Source of the DNA: Plantactinospora mayteni
Lineage (GTDB): Bacteria > Actinomycetota > Actinomycetes > Mycobacteriales > Micromonosporaceae
Assembly (NCBI RefSeq): GCF_016862935.1
Contig: NZ_BONX01000035.1
Location: forward strand, 124,001 to 188,000
DNA length: 64,000 nt
Direction of reading: 5' to 3'
Below are positions 1 through 8,200 of this stretch, piece by piece. Made by a program: the position numbers and the translations under genes. How positions within the stretch are numbered: position 1 is the stretch's first letter; every line of letters begins with the position of its first letter. Under the pieces are notes generated by a model. It was not told the DNA's origin, ran no database searches, and was given only the letters and a program-made list of their open reading frames with translations.

Positions 1-44
1 AGCCGTCGCCAGTCACGTTGGTGGGGCCGCCTTCCGTGCGTCAT
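1..44 (-). CDS. 5' end of an unidentified gene running off the left edge
   Basis: Only the first 14 codons are in the window, beginning MTHGRRPHQRDWRR, so no function can be assigned. On the minus strand a purine-rich AGAGGTGA sits about seven bases before the ATG at 44, which is a good ribosome binding site. The gene would be divergent from the XRE regulator, sharing the 123-base gap. The open frame is too short to exclude chance, so the start signal is the only evidence. Confidence 0.35.
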   Translation of the reverse strand, partial: MTHGRRPHQRDWRR

Positions 45-167
45 TGGTTCACCTCTCAGTCGCTTGGTCTGCCCTCCACCCTGGACCGGAAGCCGCGTGG
101 AGCGGAAGATAAGCGAGCGAGAGTATCGAAGGATATTGACTAGTTGATCTGGAGCCGGGTGGATTAA

Positions 168-944
168 GTGAATGACCTACGCGAGATCCTCAGGACACAG
201 CGAACGCGGGCGAAGCGAACCCGTGATCAGGTGGGGGCGGCCGTTGGCCTGAGTGGCGCGTCGATCGCGGCGTTCGAGCAGGGCCGGATGATTCCTCAGC
301 CGGACACCGCCGAACGCCTTGACGAGCATTTCAAGACCGGAGACCAGATCCAGCGTGCGACCAGGGAGGCGCGAGAGGATGCCCGGCCCACCTGGCTGCG
401 CCCCTGGACGGAGCACGAGCAGCGGGCAACCATGTTGCGCTGCTTCGAACACAGCCTGATTCCCGGACTTCTCCAGACCGAGGGGTACACCCGGGCGCTG
501 CTGGCCAGCGGCAGGCTGCCCGATGAGGTGATCGACCGGACAACGCAGGTCCGGCGTGAACGGCAGGCCGCAACGATCGACCGGCCCAACCCTCCGATGC
601 TGTCTGCGGTCATCTGTGAGGTGGCCCTTGGCTATGGGCCTGTCGACGTCATGAAGGGGCAGCTAGAGCATCTGATCGAGGTGAGTCGCCGGCCGCAGGT
701 GCAAATCCTGGTTGTGCCCCGGGCTGCTGGCCTGCATCCTGGCCTCCAGGGAGCGTTCGTGCTGGCGACCCTTCCGGCCCGAGGGCGGGCCGTCTATCTT
801 GACGACCAGCTTCGAGGACGTTCGGTGACTGACGGGGCGGACGTGGACGAACTGGAGCGATCGTGGGAGATCGTCCGAGGTCTGGCCCTGCCTGTAAGCT
901 TGTCGCAAGACCTGATCATGAAGGCGGTCAACAACCATGACTGA
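168..944 (+). CDS. XRE-type helix-turn-helix regulator with DUF5753 domain
   Basis: This 258-residue protein has an N-terminal helix-turn-helix of the XRE class (residues about 5-58, with SGASIAAFEQG as the recognition region) followed by a DUF5753 ligand/partner domain (about 75-250). Signatures of the latter are IPGLLQTEGYTRALL, a VRRERQ segment and KGQLEHLIEV. Such proteins are abundant in actinomycetes and usually pair with a DUF397 protein, as here: the next gene starts inside the last codons of this one (ATGACTGA overlap). The GTG start at 168 is chosen because the protein then begins just before the HTH and a GGAG lies upstream. The regulated targets are unknown. DNA binding is inferred from the fold. 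Confidence 0.9.
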   Translation: MNDLREILRTQRTRAKRTRDQVGAAVGLSGASIAAFEQGRMIPQPDTAERLDEHFKTGDQIQRATREAREDARPTWLRPWTEHEQRATMLRCFEHSLIPGLLQTEGYTRALLASGRLPDEVIDRTTQVRRERQAATIDRPNPPMLSAVICEVALGYGPVDVMKGQLEHLIEVSRRPQVQILVVPRAAGLHPGLQGAFVLATLPARGRAVYLDDQLRGRSVTDGADVDELERSWEIVRGLALPVSLSQDLIMKAVNNHD

Positions 945-1122
945 GCCGAACTGGCACAAGAGCAGCCGCAGCGGCACCAACCAGGGCAACTGCGTGGAGG
1001 TTGCCGAAAACCTTCCGGGCCGGGTGCTGGTCCGGGACACCAAGGATCGGGATGGCGGCACCCTGACGTTCGGCCCGGCCGCTTGGCGGGCGTTCGTCGG
1101 CGAGGTGGCCCGGTTGCCGTAG
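937..1122 (+). CDS. DUF397 small protein
   Basis: This 61-residue protein has the hallmarks of DUF397: an N-terminal W-x-KSSRSG motif, a GNCVEVAE core, a VRDTKD turn, and a C-terminal W-x-AF segment. Its ATG overlaps the end of the XRE gene, so translation is very probably coupled. DUF397 proteins are known as partners of DUF5753-XRE regulators in Streptomyces (BldB/WhiJ-type systems), where the small protein is thought to modulate the regulator; the biochemical role is unsettled. A second pair with the identical overlap occurs at 60.7-61.8 kb. Confidence 0.9.
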   Translation: MTEPNWHKSSRSGTNQGNCVEVAENLPGRVLVRDTKDRDGGTLTFGPAAWRAFVGEVARLP

Positions 1123-1141
1123 CCGCCAGAGGCACGACCAG

Positions 1142-1174
1142 CGCCCCGACCCGGTCGACCGGGTGGGTGGGGCG
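1142..1174 (+). terminator. Hairpin after the XRE/DUF397 pair
   Basis: A perfect 16-base palindrome (ACCCGGTCGACCGGGT, 1149-1164) is flanked by CGCCCC and GGGGCG, giving a long GC-rich hairpin 20 bases after the DUF397 stop. There is no T-run, which is usual for actinobacterial terminators. It also sits only 12 bases before the left end of the insertion element. Confidence 0.5.
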
Positions 1175-1185
1175 TTGCGTCGGCT

Positions 1186-1200
1186 CTAGGCCGTGTTTCA
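1186..1200. repeat. Left terminal inverted repeat of the IS5-like element
   Basis: Exact 15-base match, inverted, to 2706-2720. It lies 11 bases beyond the transposase stop codon. Confidence 0.75.
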
Positions 1201-1210
1201 TAGGTGACGG

Positions 1211-1852
1211 TTATAGCCACTCGTTGATGGCGACGATGTGCAGGGTGGCCAGGTAGCGGACGGCGAGTTTGTCGTACCGGGTGGCCATCCCACGGTGGCG
1301 TTTGAGCCGGTTGATGCCGCACTCCACGGAGTGTCGCTGCTTGTAGATCTCGGGGTCGAAGGCCGGCGGACGGCCGCCCTTCGACCCCTTCTTCCGCCGG
1401 TTGGCCGCCTGGTCGACCTTGATCGGAATCGTGGCCGGGATACCGCGCCGACGCAGGTGCTCACGGTTTGCCCGGGAGCTGTACGCCTTGTCTGCGAGGA
1501 CCCGGTCAGGTCGAGTACGAGGCCGGCCGCAGGCCGGTCTGGGTACTCGAATACCGGCCAGGACCCGGGCGAACTCGGGACTGTCGCCACGGTGCCCAGC
1601 GGTCAGCAGCATGACCAGGGGCTTGCGGCCCTGCTCACACCCCAGGTGCACCTTGGCGGTCCAGCCTCCCCGAGATCGTCCCAGCGCGTGATCGGCAGGT
1701 TCCTCCTGCCCTCCACCTGGCGGCTCCCTCTGCGACTCCGGTTCGGTACGGGCACCAGCGGCATGCTGATGCGCCCGAGTGACGGTGGAATCGATGCTGA
1801 CGTCCCAGCCGATCAGGCCAGCGGCGTCGGCGCGGACCTGCAAGCCGGTCAC
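1211..1852 (-). pseudogene. IS5-family DDE transposase, N-terminally truncated
   Basis: The 213 residues left carry the catalytic core of an IS5-family transposase: first Asp in [12 protein letters not shown] (D21), second Asp in [11 protein letters not shown] (D121) and the Glu in [14 protein letters not shown] (E177), followed by the usual C-terminal TRYDKLA segment. Full-length relatives have roughly 80-100 further N-terminal residues with the DNA-binding part. Those are missing: upstream of about 1855 the sequence no longer resembles a transposase and runs into the promoter region of the reductase gene. The ATG at 1852 is therefore fortuitous. All three catalytic residues survive, so this is a recent truncation or fusion rather than an old remnant. 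Confidence 0.85.
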
Positions 1853-1962
1853 GATCGGCGGCGTTGATGTAGTGCGATCGGGGCACCGATGAGAAATGCC
1901 GCCGGCGGTCGTCTAAGTAGGGTCCGATGAACGCGGGGCGCGCATCAAGGGAGAGCAACGAG

Positions 1963-2532
1963 ATGAGACCACTTCGCTACTCGATCAACGTCACGCTCGA
2001 CGGCTGCTGCCATCACGAGGCAGGGCTCCCCCCGGACGAGGAGACGATGCGCTACTGGACCGCTGAGATGGCACGAGCCGATGCCCTGCTGTTCGGCCGG
2101 GTGACCTACGAGATGATGGAGTCGGCGTGGCGGAAGCCGGCCACGGGCACGTGGCCTGACTGGATGGATGAGTGGCAGATCCCGTTCGCCGAGACCATCG
2201 ACCGGGCGAAGAAGTACGTCGTGTCGAGCACGCTGAGCGGGGTCGATTGGAATGCCGAGCTGGTGCGAGGCGACTTGGGGCAAGCGCTTCAGCGGCTCAA
2301 GCAGGAGCCAGGCGAGGGCCTGTGGGTGGGTGGCGTGACGCTCCCCCTGGCGTTGGCAGATCTGGGACTGATCGACGAGTACGAGTTCCTTGTGCAGCCG
2401 GTCCTTGCCGGACACGGGCCGACGTTGCTCGCCGGCTTAGGCGAGCGGCTTGAGCTGAAGCTCGTGGGGCGCCAGGAGTTCCGGTCGGGGGCGGTCGCCC
2501 TGCGGTACCGGCCCGCGCGAGTTACGGCTTGA
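1963..2532 (+). CDS. Dihydrofolate-reductase-family (RibD C-terminal-like) protein inside an IS element
   Basis: A 189-residue protein of the dihydrofolate reductase/RibD-C superfamily. It has the N-terminal beta strand SINVTLDG, an ALLFGRVTYEMM segment, the VVSSTL strand, a VGGVTLPLALADLGLIDEY nucleotide-binding region and the C-terminal PTLLAGLGERLELKLV. Members bind NAD(P)H; most have no proven substrate. The ATG at 1963 is preferred over an in-frame ATG at 1927 because AAGGGAG lies nine bases upstream and the protein then begins at the family's usual N-terminus. It lies between the inverted repeats of an IS5-like element and opposite to the transposase, so it appears to be a passenger with its own start signals. 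True drug-resistance DHFR activity is not supported; the class is broader than that. Confidence 0.88.
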   Translation: MRPLRYSINVTLDGCCHHEAGLPPDEETMRYWTAEMARADALLFGRVTYEMMESAWRKPATGTWPDWMDEWQIPFAETIDRAKKYVVSSTLSGVDWNAELVRGDLGQALQRLKQEPGEGLWVGGVTLPLALADLGLIDEYEFLVQPVLAGHGPTLLAGLGERLELKLVGRQEFRSGAVALRYRPARVTA

Positions 2533-2705
2533 CGTGATTTGTCCTGGCGCGTTGGCCGCTGCCTCACGACGGAACGACGGATCGGGTTGCATGACGAGGG
2601 CCGCCGGCTGACCCAGAACGCGCGGCCATATCGACGTGGGCGGCTGTCACTGAGGTGCCGGTGGAGGACCAGCGCAAACGTTGCCTGACGCGGCACTAGG
2701 AGCTT

Positions 2706-2720
2706 TGAAACACGGCCTAG
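2706..2720. repeat. Right terminal inverted repeat of the IS5-like element
   Basis: Exact inverted copy of 1186-1200. The 173 bases between the reductase stop and this repeat hold no recognisable gene. Confidence 0.75.
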
Positions 2721-2744
2721 TACCCCGGCCGTAGCTGTCCGAGC

Positions 2745-2777
2745 GCCCAGCCCTGCCGGTTGTCGGCAGGGCTGGGC
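2745..2777 (-). terminator. Strong hairpin terminator of the peptidase-inhibitor gene
   Basis: Perfect 14-base-pair stem (GCCCAGCCCTGCCG at 2745-2758 with its complement at 2764-2777) and a five-base loop GTTGT. It lies 21 bases beyond the stop codon of the minus-strand gene at 2799, as expected for its terminator, and also shields that gene from the insertion element. Confidence 0.75.
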
Positions 2778-2798
2778 TCACGGGCTTACCGGGTGGTT

Positions 2799-3368
2799 CT
2801 AGGAGTCGAAAAGCTCGATCATGTCGATTTTGTTGTTCCAGGTCCCGCCGCAGGCTCGCGGAGTGTTGGAGAGGTTGTAGATTGCCAGGTTCGGCCGGGC
2901 GAGAAGCGTCTCGTTCGGGCAACTGCTGTCGATCAGGACAACGTGACCGGACCGGTTGTTGAAGTAACTTGTGATCAGGTTGTTGACGTCCGGGAACGAG
3001 TACGCCAGGGATAGCGAACCCGAGGCGGACCGCCAGTGCCAGGGATAGGCCGAGTTGAAGTCCGCCGCGGCCCAGAAGCAGAATCGACCTTCGAGGCAGT
3101 CGTTGATCGAGAGCGGCGCCGTGACGACCTCGGAGGTCGCCCCGGACGCCCTGGACGTCCCGGCCGGCCCGCTGCCGGTGATCTCGGCCGCCACCGCCGC
3201 CGCCTTGTCTTCATAGCAGGTGAGCTTGCCGTCGCCGTGCCGGAAGCAGAACTCCGCACCGCTCTTGCCGGGAGGCGCGGCGGTTTCCGCCGCAGCCGGC
3301 GCGGCCGCAACGGCCGCAAGTGAAATCGCGGCGGCGAGTGTCGCCATCGTGTAACGAAGGACCCGCAT
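2799..3368 (-). CDS. Secreted peptidase inhibitor I36-like protein
   Basis: A 189-residue exported protein. The N-terminus MRVLRYTMATLAAAISLAAVAAAPAAA is split here as a basic start, a hydrophobic core and an AAA-type signal peptidase site near residue 28. The C-terminal half resembles peptidase inhibitor family I36: an N-terminal Cys pair around CLEGRFCFW, an aromatic stretch, then SYFNNRSG and late cysteines in DSSCPNE and RACGG, which would form disulphides outside the cell. A second Cys pair (EFCFRHGDGKLTC) precedes it. The ATG at 3368 is chosen over a GTG at 3386 because GGAAGGA lies seven bases before it. Inhibition of a protease is inferred from the family only. Confidence 0.75.
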   Translation of the reverse strand: MRVLRYTMATLAAAISLAAVAAAPAAAETAAPPGKSGAEFCFRHGDGKLTCYEDKAAAVAAEITGSGPAGTSRASGATSEVVTAPLSINDCLEGRFCFWAAADFNSAYPWHWRSASGSLSLAYSFPDVNNLITSYFNNRSGHVVLIDSSCPNETLLARPNLAIYNLSNTPRACGGTWNNKIDMIELFDS

Positions 3369-3611
3369 TGTCCATTCCTTCCGCACAACGGTGCCGTCTC
3401 ACCAACTGGCGAGACCCGGGGCGCAGGTTTCCATTCCTGGTCGTTACGGCCTGGATGCCTACGCCAACTCCACGATGGCGCTTCCGGACGTACCGCCACA
3501 GGCCGGCAACCGGACATTCACCGGACAGATCATGCGCCTGGTGCGGTGGTTCAGGTGAGTCGACGGGGGGTAGTCCTGTCATGCCCCGCGAGCCTGGAGG
3601 CCGGCCGAACC

Positions 3612-3800
3612 ATGACTGACGCAACCGCACTCGTCACCGTTTTCGCAGAGCGCGACGCCGAAACCCTCGGCCTCACCGTCCGGGTGCTCCCGGACGGCCG
3701 GATCCAGGTCGTCACCGGGGACCGCGAGTGGACACTGCACCGGGACGACTCGTACACCGTCGCCTCGACGGCGATGTCGGCGATGGCGGACTCGGAGTGA
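3612..3800 (+). CDS. Small hypothetical protein, 62 residues
   Basis: Not recognised. The ATG at 3612 is preceded by GGAGG eleven bases upstream, and the predicted 62-residue product (MTDATALVTVFAERDAE...) is acidic, soluble and rich in Thr and Val, with a beta-strand pattern (TVRVLPDGRIQVV). No signal peptide, no cysteines. It stands alone between the divergent inhibitor gene and the WD40 gene. The 240 bases upstream of it hold only promoter-type sequence for both directions. Confidence 0.45.
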   Translation: MTDATALVTVFAERDAETLGLTVRVLPDGRIQVVTGDREWTLHRDDSYTVASTAMSAMADSE

Positions 3801-4055
3801 CCGGCGAACCGCGTACCCGGTAGCCGAGCGTCGCCACGATCGGCAGAACCTACTGTTCATGATTCATTCGGCTCTCTTCGACGGTCCACCGGATGCCGGC
3901 GACCCGGAGGAGTTGGGCGAGTGTTGCCCGGCGTGGGGACCAGCAGCGGTAGAAGGCCGCCGCCGGCGCGCTCCTGGAAGGTGGCTGGTACGGCAGGCTT
4001 CGTCCCCGAACCGGAGCCACGCGAGTTGTCGGATCGGACGGCTATCCTCCGCCGC

Positions 4056-5042
4056 GTGTCCGATGAGCGATTGATCTGGAATTCCCGCATTCCGTCCCGC
4101 AGTCCGGTGCAGGACTTCGCCGTGATCGATGTGGATGGCCGTCCGCTGGTGGTGTGTGCCGACTGGGGGAACAGGGTATGGACCTGGGACCTGCTCGCCG
4201 ACGAGTGGGTCGAACGACCGCTGGCAGAGCTCGGCGACGGGTTGTACCGCGAATTCCAGCACGTGGCCGTCGAAGTCCTCAATGGACGTACGGTGCTCGC
4301 AACGGGCGGGCCGCGCCAGAACCTGGCCCTGTGGGATCTGTTCGGCGGCCAACTGCTCAGCCCTCCGCCGTTGGACCGCGCAGGTGTCCACGCGCTGGCG
4401 GCGGCACAGGTCGGCGGGCAGTTGACCCTCCTGGCCGGCGCCGGGTACCCCGACGTCTACTCGTGGGATCCGTCCCGGGTCGGGCCGGCGGTGCGGGCGG
4501 CGCCGCGGCTTTCCGGACACCGGGACGACATGTCCGGCGTCGCGGTGGCGCGACTCGACGGGCGTCACCTCGTGGTGTCCGGCGGTTACGACCGCAGGCT
4601 GGTGCTGTCGGATCTGGAGAGCGGTGAGCTGATCGTCGAGCTTTGGCCGGGCGGGGTCCCCCGTGCCGTGAAGCTGGCCACCGTCGGTGGTCGTCCCGTC
4701 GTCGTGGCGGCGAGCGATGCCGGAGAGACGAGCGATCGCGGAGAGGTGTGGATCTTCGACCCCGTCACCGCCGAACCGGTCGGCGCGGCACTCGCCGGGC
4801 ACGAGAACCGCATCCTCGCCTTGGATGTCGCCGCGATCGGCGACCGGACGATCGCCGTGACCGGCAGCGAGGACGGGACCGCCAGGATCTGGGACCTGGC
4901 AGCCGCCCGACAACTCGGTGCACCGCTCACCGGCCACCGCGACGAGATCTTCAGCGTCGTGATCGCCACCGTTCGCGGTCGTCGGGTCGCGTTGACCGCC
5001 GGCCGGGACGGCAGGGTACGCGTCTGGGACCTGACGCCCTGA
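4056..5042 (+). CDS. WD40-repeat beta-propeller protein
   Basis: A protein of about 328 residues made of WD40 blades. The clearest are near the C-terminus, ending in ARIWDL and RVRVWDL with the GH dipeptides of the preceding strand (LAGHENRIL, LTGHRDEIF) and SEDGT / GRDGR turns. Earlier blades are degenerate (NRVWTWDL, YDRRLVLSDL). About six to seven blades fit, enough for a closed propeller. No kinase or protease domain is attached, unlike many actinobacterial WD40 proteins. The start is uncertain: GTG 4056 follows a TATCCT box and begins just before the first strand, while an in-frame ATG at 3921 would add 45 low-complexity residues. Likely a protein-interaction scaffold; partner unknown. 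Confidence 0.8.
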   Translation: MSDERLIWNSRIPSRSPVQDFAVIDVDGRPLVVCADWGNRVWTWDLLADEWVERPLAELGDGLYREFQHVAVEVLNGRTVLATGGPRQNLALWDLFGGQLLSPPPLDRAGVHALAAAQVGGQLTLLAGAGYPDVYSWDPSRVGPAVRAAPRLSGHRDDMSGVAVARLDGRHLVVSGGYDRRLVLSDLESGELIVELWPGGVPRAVKLATVGGRPVVVAASDAGETSDRGEVWIFDPVTAEPVGAALAGHENRILALDVAAIGDRTIAVTGSEDGTARIWDLAAARQLGAPLTGHRDEIFSVVIATVRGRRVALTAGRDGRVRVWDLTP

Positions 5043-5063
5043 ACGCGAAGTCGCTTCGAGAAT

Positions 5064-5105
5064 CGTGTGCTGCTACTACCCCTGGAGGGGTAGTAGCAGC
5101 ACACG
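5064..5105. terminator. Perfect 20-bp inverted repeat after the WD40 gene
   Basis: The 20 bases at 5064-5083 are exactly complementary to 5086-5105, separated by two bases (effectively a 19-bp stem with loop TGGA). It starts 21 bases after the WD40 stop and lies 134 bases before the RHS start, so it probably ends the WD40 transcript. The perfection and length are unusual. Confidence 0.6.
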
Positions 5106-5238
5106 CACCGGTCGTCGGCGGTCCGTTCCGGTTGTGACCGGGAGGTCGGAGTAGGCGAGTGTACGGCGACGTATGCACTTACATATGCGCATCGCTCAAT
5201 AGCCTGGGTGGACCGTGAGGACCCCCAGAGGTGATGAC

Positions 5239-8200
5239 ATGCGCACTCCACGTACCCGTTCTGGAGGCCGAGCCTACCGCCTGTTCGTGGTGGCGCGCCG
5301 GGCCGTGACGTATGCGACGGCCGCGGCGGTCGTCGGAGGTCTGCTGGTCGCACCGCGTTCGGCGGACGCGGCCCCGTCCGGCGCCGAACGGGCCGCCGTC
5401 GCGGCGCCGGTCTCGGTACCGGTCGCCCCCGCACGCCAGGCGGCGATCCCGCCGGATCCGGCTCGGCAGGCGGTGTCCCAGCGGCCGGTGACGGTCACCT
5501 GGCCCGCGGCCGGGTCCGCCGAGGTGGCCGTGCCGGCCCCGGGCGCGAACCGGAGGGCCGGGGCTGCCGGCCCGGCCAGGGCCGGCAGCCTCCCCGTCTG
5601 GCTCGGGCCGGCCGGCACGGCGCCCGCGGCCACCGACCCGCGCGGGTCGGCATCGGCCGGGTCCGCGTCCGCCGGGCCCGCGGCGAACTCCCCGCCCGCC
5701 CGGGTGCGGGTCGAACTGCTCGACCAGGCGGCGGTACGCCAGCTCGGGCTCACCGGGCTGCTGCTGCGGCTGCGCCGCACGGACGGTGCGACGACCGAGG
5801 GTGCGGTCGCCGCAGAGGTGGACTACTTCGGCTTCCGGGCCGCCGCCGGGGGCGGCTTCGGGGCCCGGCTTCGCGTGGTGCGGCTGCCCGCCTGCGCGCT
5901 CGCCCCCGGCTGCACGAGCCCGGCCGAGGTGGTTCCCGGACGCAACGACGTGGCCCGGTCCCGGCTGCGCGTCGACGTCACCGTACCCGGCGGCGCCGGC
6001 GCGCTCTTCGCGGTCGTCGCGGCGCCGGCCGGCAGTACGGGGTCGTTCGCGGCAACCGAGCTGACGCCATCGGCCCGCTGGTCGGTCGGGCTCCAGTCTG
6101 GCGACTTCACCTGGTCGTATCCGCTGGTCGTGCCGCCGGCGCCCGGCCCGGTGCCGGACCTCGCGCTGACCTACAACTCCGGCAGCGTGGACGGGCGGAT
6201 GGGCTCGTCGAACAACCAACCCTCCTGGGTGGGCGAGGGGTTCGACCTCTCCGCCGGGTACATCCAGCGTTCCTACCGGGAGTGCGCCGAGGACGGCGGC
6301 AACGCCGGCACCCTCGACCAGTGCTGGGTCACGCAGAACGCGACCGCGGTCTTCTCCGGGCTCGGCGGCGAACTGGTCCGCGACGACGCCACCGGCACCT
6401 GGCGGGCCCAGGACGACAAGGGGTGGCGGGTCGAGTTGAAGACCGGTGCGGTCAACGGGGACAACGACGGCGAGTACTGGATCCTCACCTCCCCCCAGGG
6501 CACCCGCTACTACTTCGGTCTGAGCCGCCTGCCGGGCTGGTCGTCGGGGCGACCGGTCACCCAGTCGACCTGGACTGTCCCGGTCTTCGCGAACCAGGCC
6601 GGCGAGCCCTGTCGCCAGTCCACTCCTGCGGCGTCCTGGTGCCAGCAGGCGTACCGGTGGAACCTCGACTACGTCGTCGATGCGCACGGCGACGCCATGT
6701 CGTACTGGTACCAGCAGGAAACCAACTCGTACGGCCGGTGGAACGGCAGCCCGTACTTTGGCGAGACCACGCCGTATGTGCGCGGCGGATACCTGACCCA
6801 GGTCGACTACGGGCAGCGCGACGGCGCGGTATACACCGCCACCCCGGCCGCCCGGGTGACGTTCGGCGTCGCCGACCGGTGTTCGGCCACCAGCACGAGC
6901 GCCTGCGATCCGGCCAACTCGGCCAACTGGAAGAACTGGCCGGACGTGCCGTGGGATCAACGCTGTACCAGCTCCTGCACCTACTACTGGCAGCCGACCT
7001 TCTGGACCACCAAGCGACTCGCCTCGATCAGCACGCTCGTCAACAGCGGCGGCACGCTGTCGCCTGCGGAGAGCTGGACCCTGCGCCACTCGTACCCGGA
7101 TCCGTACCCGGCCGGCGGCGACCCGTGGACCGAACCCAACGACGCCAGCCGCTCGCTCTGGTTGGGCGGTATCACCCACTCGGGCGGCGGGGTAACCGAG
7201 CCGGAGGTGACCTTCAGCGGCGTCTCCAAGATCAATAGGCACAACGCGAACGCGGAGTTCCCGGGCCTGTACAAGTGGCGGGTCGGCGCGATCACCAACG
7301 AGACCGGCGGCCGGATCGAGGTGACCTACTCCTCCCCGCAGTGTGGCGCCGAGCCGTACATCATTCCCGACCGCAACGTCAGCCGCTGCTATCCCCGCGG
7401 GGACATGCCGGCGCCGTACGCCGGACCGGACGTGTTCTACAAGTACGTGGTCGACCGGGTGACCGAGCGCGACATGGTCGGCGGGAACCCGGACCAGATC
7501 ACCAGCTACGAGTACCTCGACGGCGCGGCCTGGCGCTACGACGACGCGGACAACACCCCGACCGCCGACCGCGACTGGAACCAGTGGCGCGGCTACCAGA
7601 AGATCCGGGTACGCACCGGGCCGGCCGGCGCGCAGACGCTGCGCGAGCACCTGTTCCTGCGCGGCATGACCGGCGACCGGAACATGGACGGCAGCACCAA
7701 GAACGTGACCGTCACCGACTCGCAGGGCGGCACCACCAACGATCGGCTGTACTGGCGCGGCTTCGCCCGGGAGACCATCGTCTACAACGCGGCGGGCAGC
7801 GCGGCCATCGAGAAGACCCTCGGCGAGCCGACGCTGGTGCGTACCACCGCCACCCGCGCCCGCTCCGGACTCCCGACGCTGGAGGCCACGTACACCGACG
7901 AGCGGGTCGAGCGCAAGGTGACGACCCTGGCCGCCGGCGGCACCCGGACCACCGAGATCCGCAGGGAGTACGACGCGCAGGGCCGGCTCACCGCGATCGA
8001 CGACATCGCGGACGTCGCCACCACCGCCGACGACGCCTGCACCCGGATCACGTACGCGGAGAACACCGACGCCTGGATCCTCGACGCGGAGGCCCGGATG
8101 GAGATCGTGGGGGTGAACTGCCAGACGACGCCCTCCTACCCCGGTGATCTGCTGCTGGACCGGCGGAACTACTTCGACGGCGCCACGGTGTGGGGGACAC

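Larger units (their letters stand above)
1186..2720. mobile_element. IS5-like element with terminal inverted repeats, carrying a passenger reductase gene
   Basis: The 15-base sequence CTAGGCCGTGTTTCA at 1186-1200 recurs in exact inverted form at 2706-2720. CTAG at the outer ends may be a target duplication rather than part of the repeat. Between them lie the C-terminal two thirds of an IS5-family transposase on the minus strand (1211-1852), a breakpoint near 1855-1870, a complete dihydrofolate-reductase-family gene on the plus strand (1963-2532), and about 170 bases of unassigned sequence that leads into the right end. The ends are intact but the transposase has lost its N-terminus, so mobility would need a transposase in trans. 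Alternative: the two ends belong to two separately truncated IS copies. Confidence 0.75.

Noticed and set aside
1963-2532. The reductase gene as trimethoprim-resistance dfr
   Set aside because: The sequence belongs to the wide RibD-C/DHFR-like family and lacks the specific features of folate-pathway DHFR that I would need to see.
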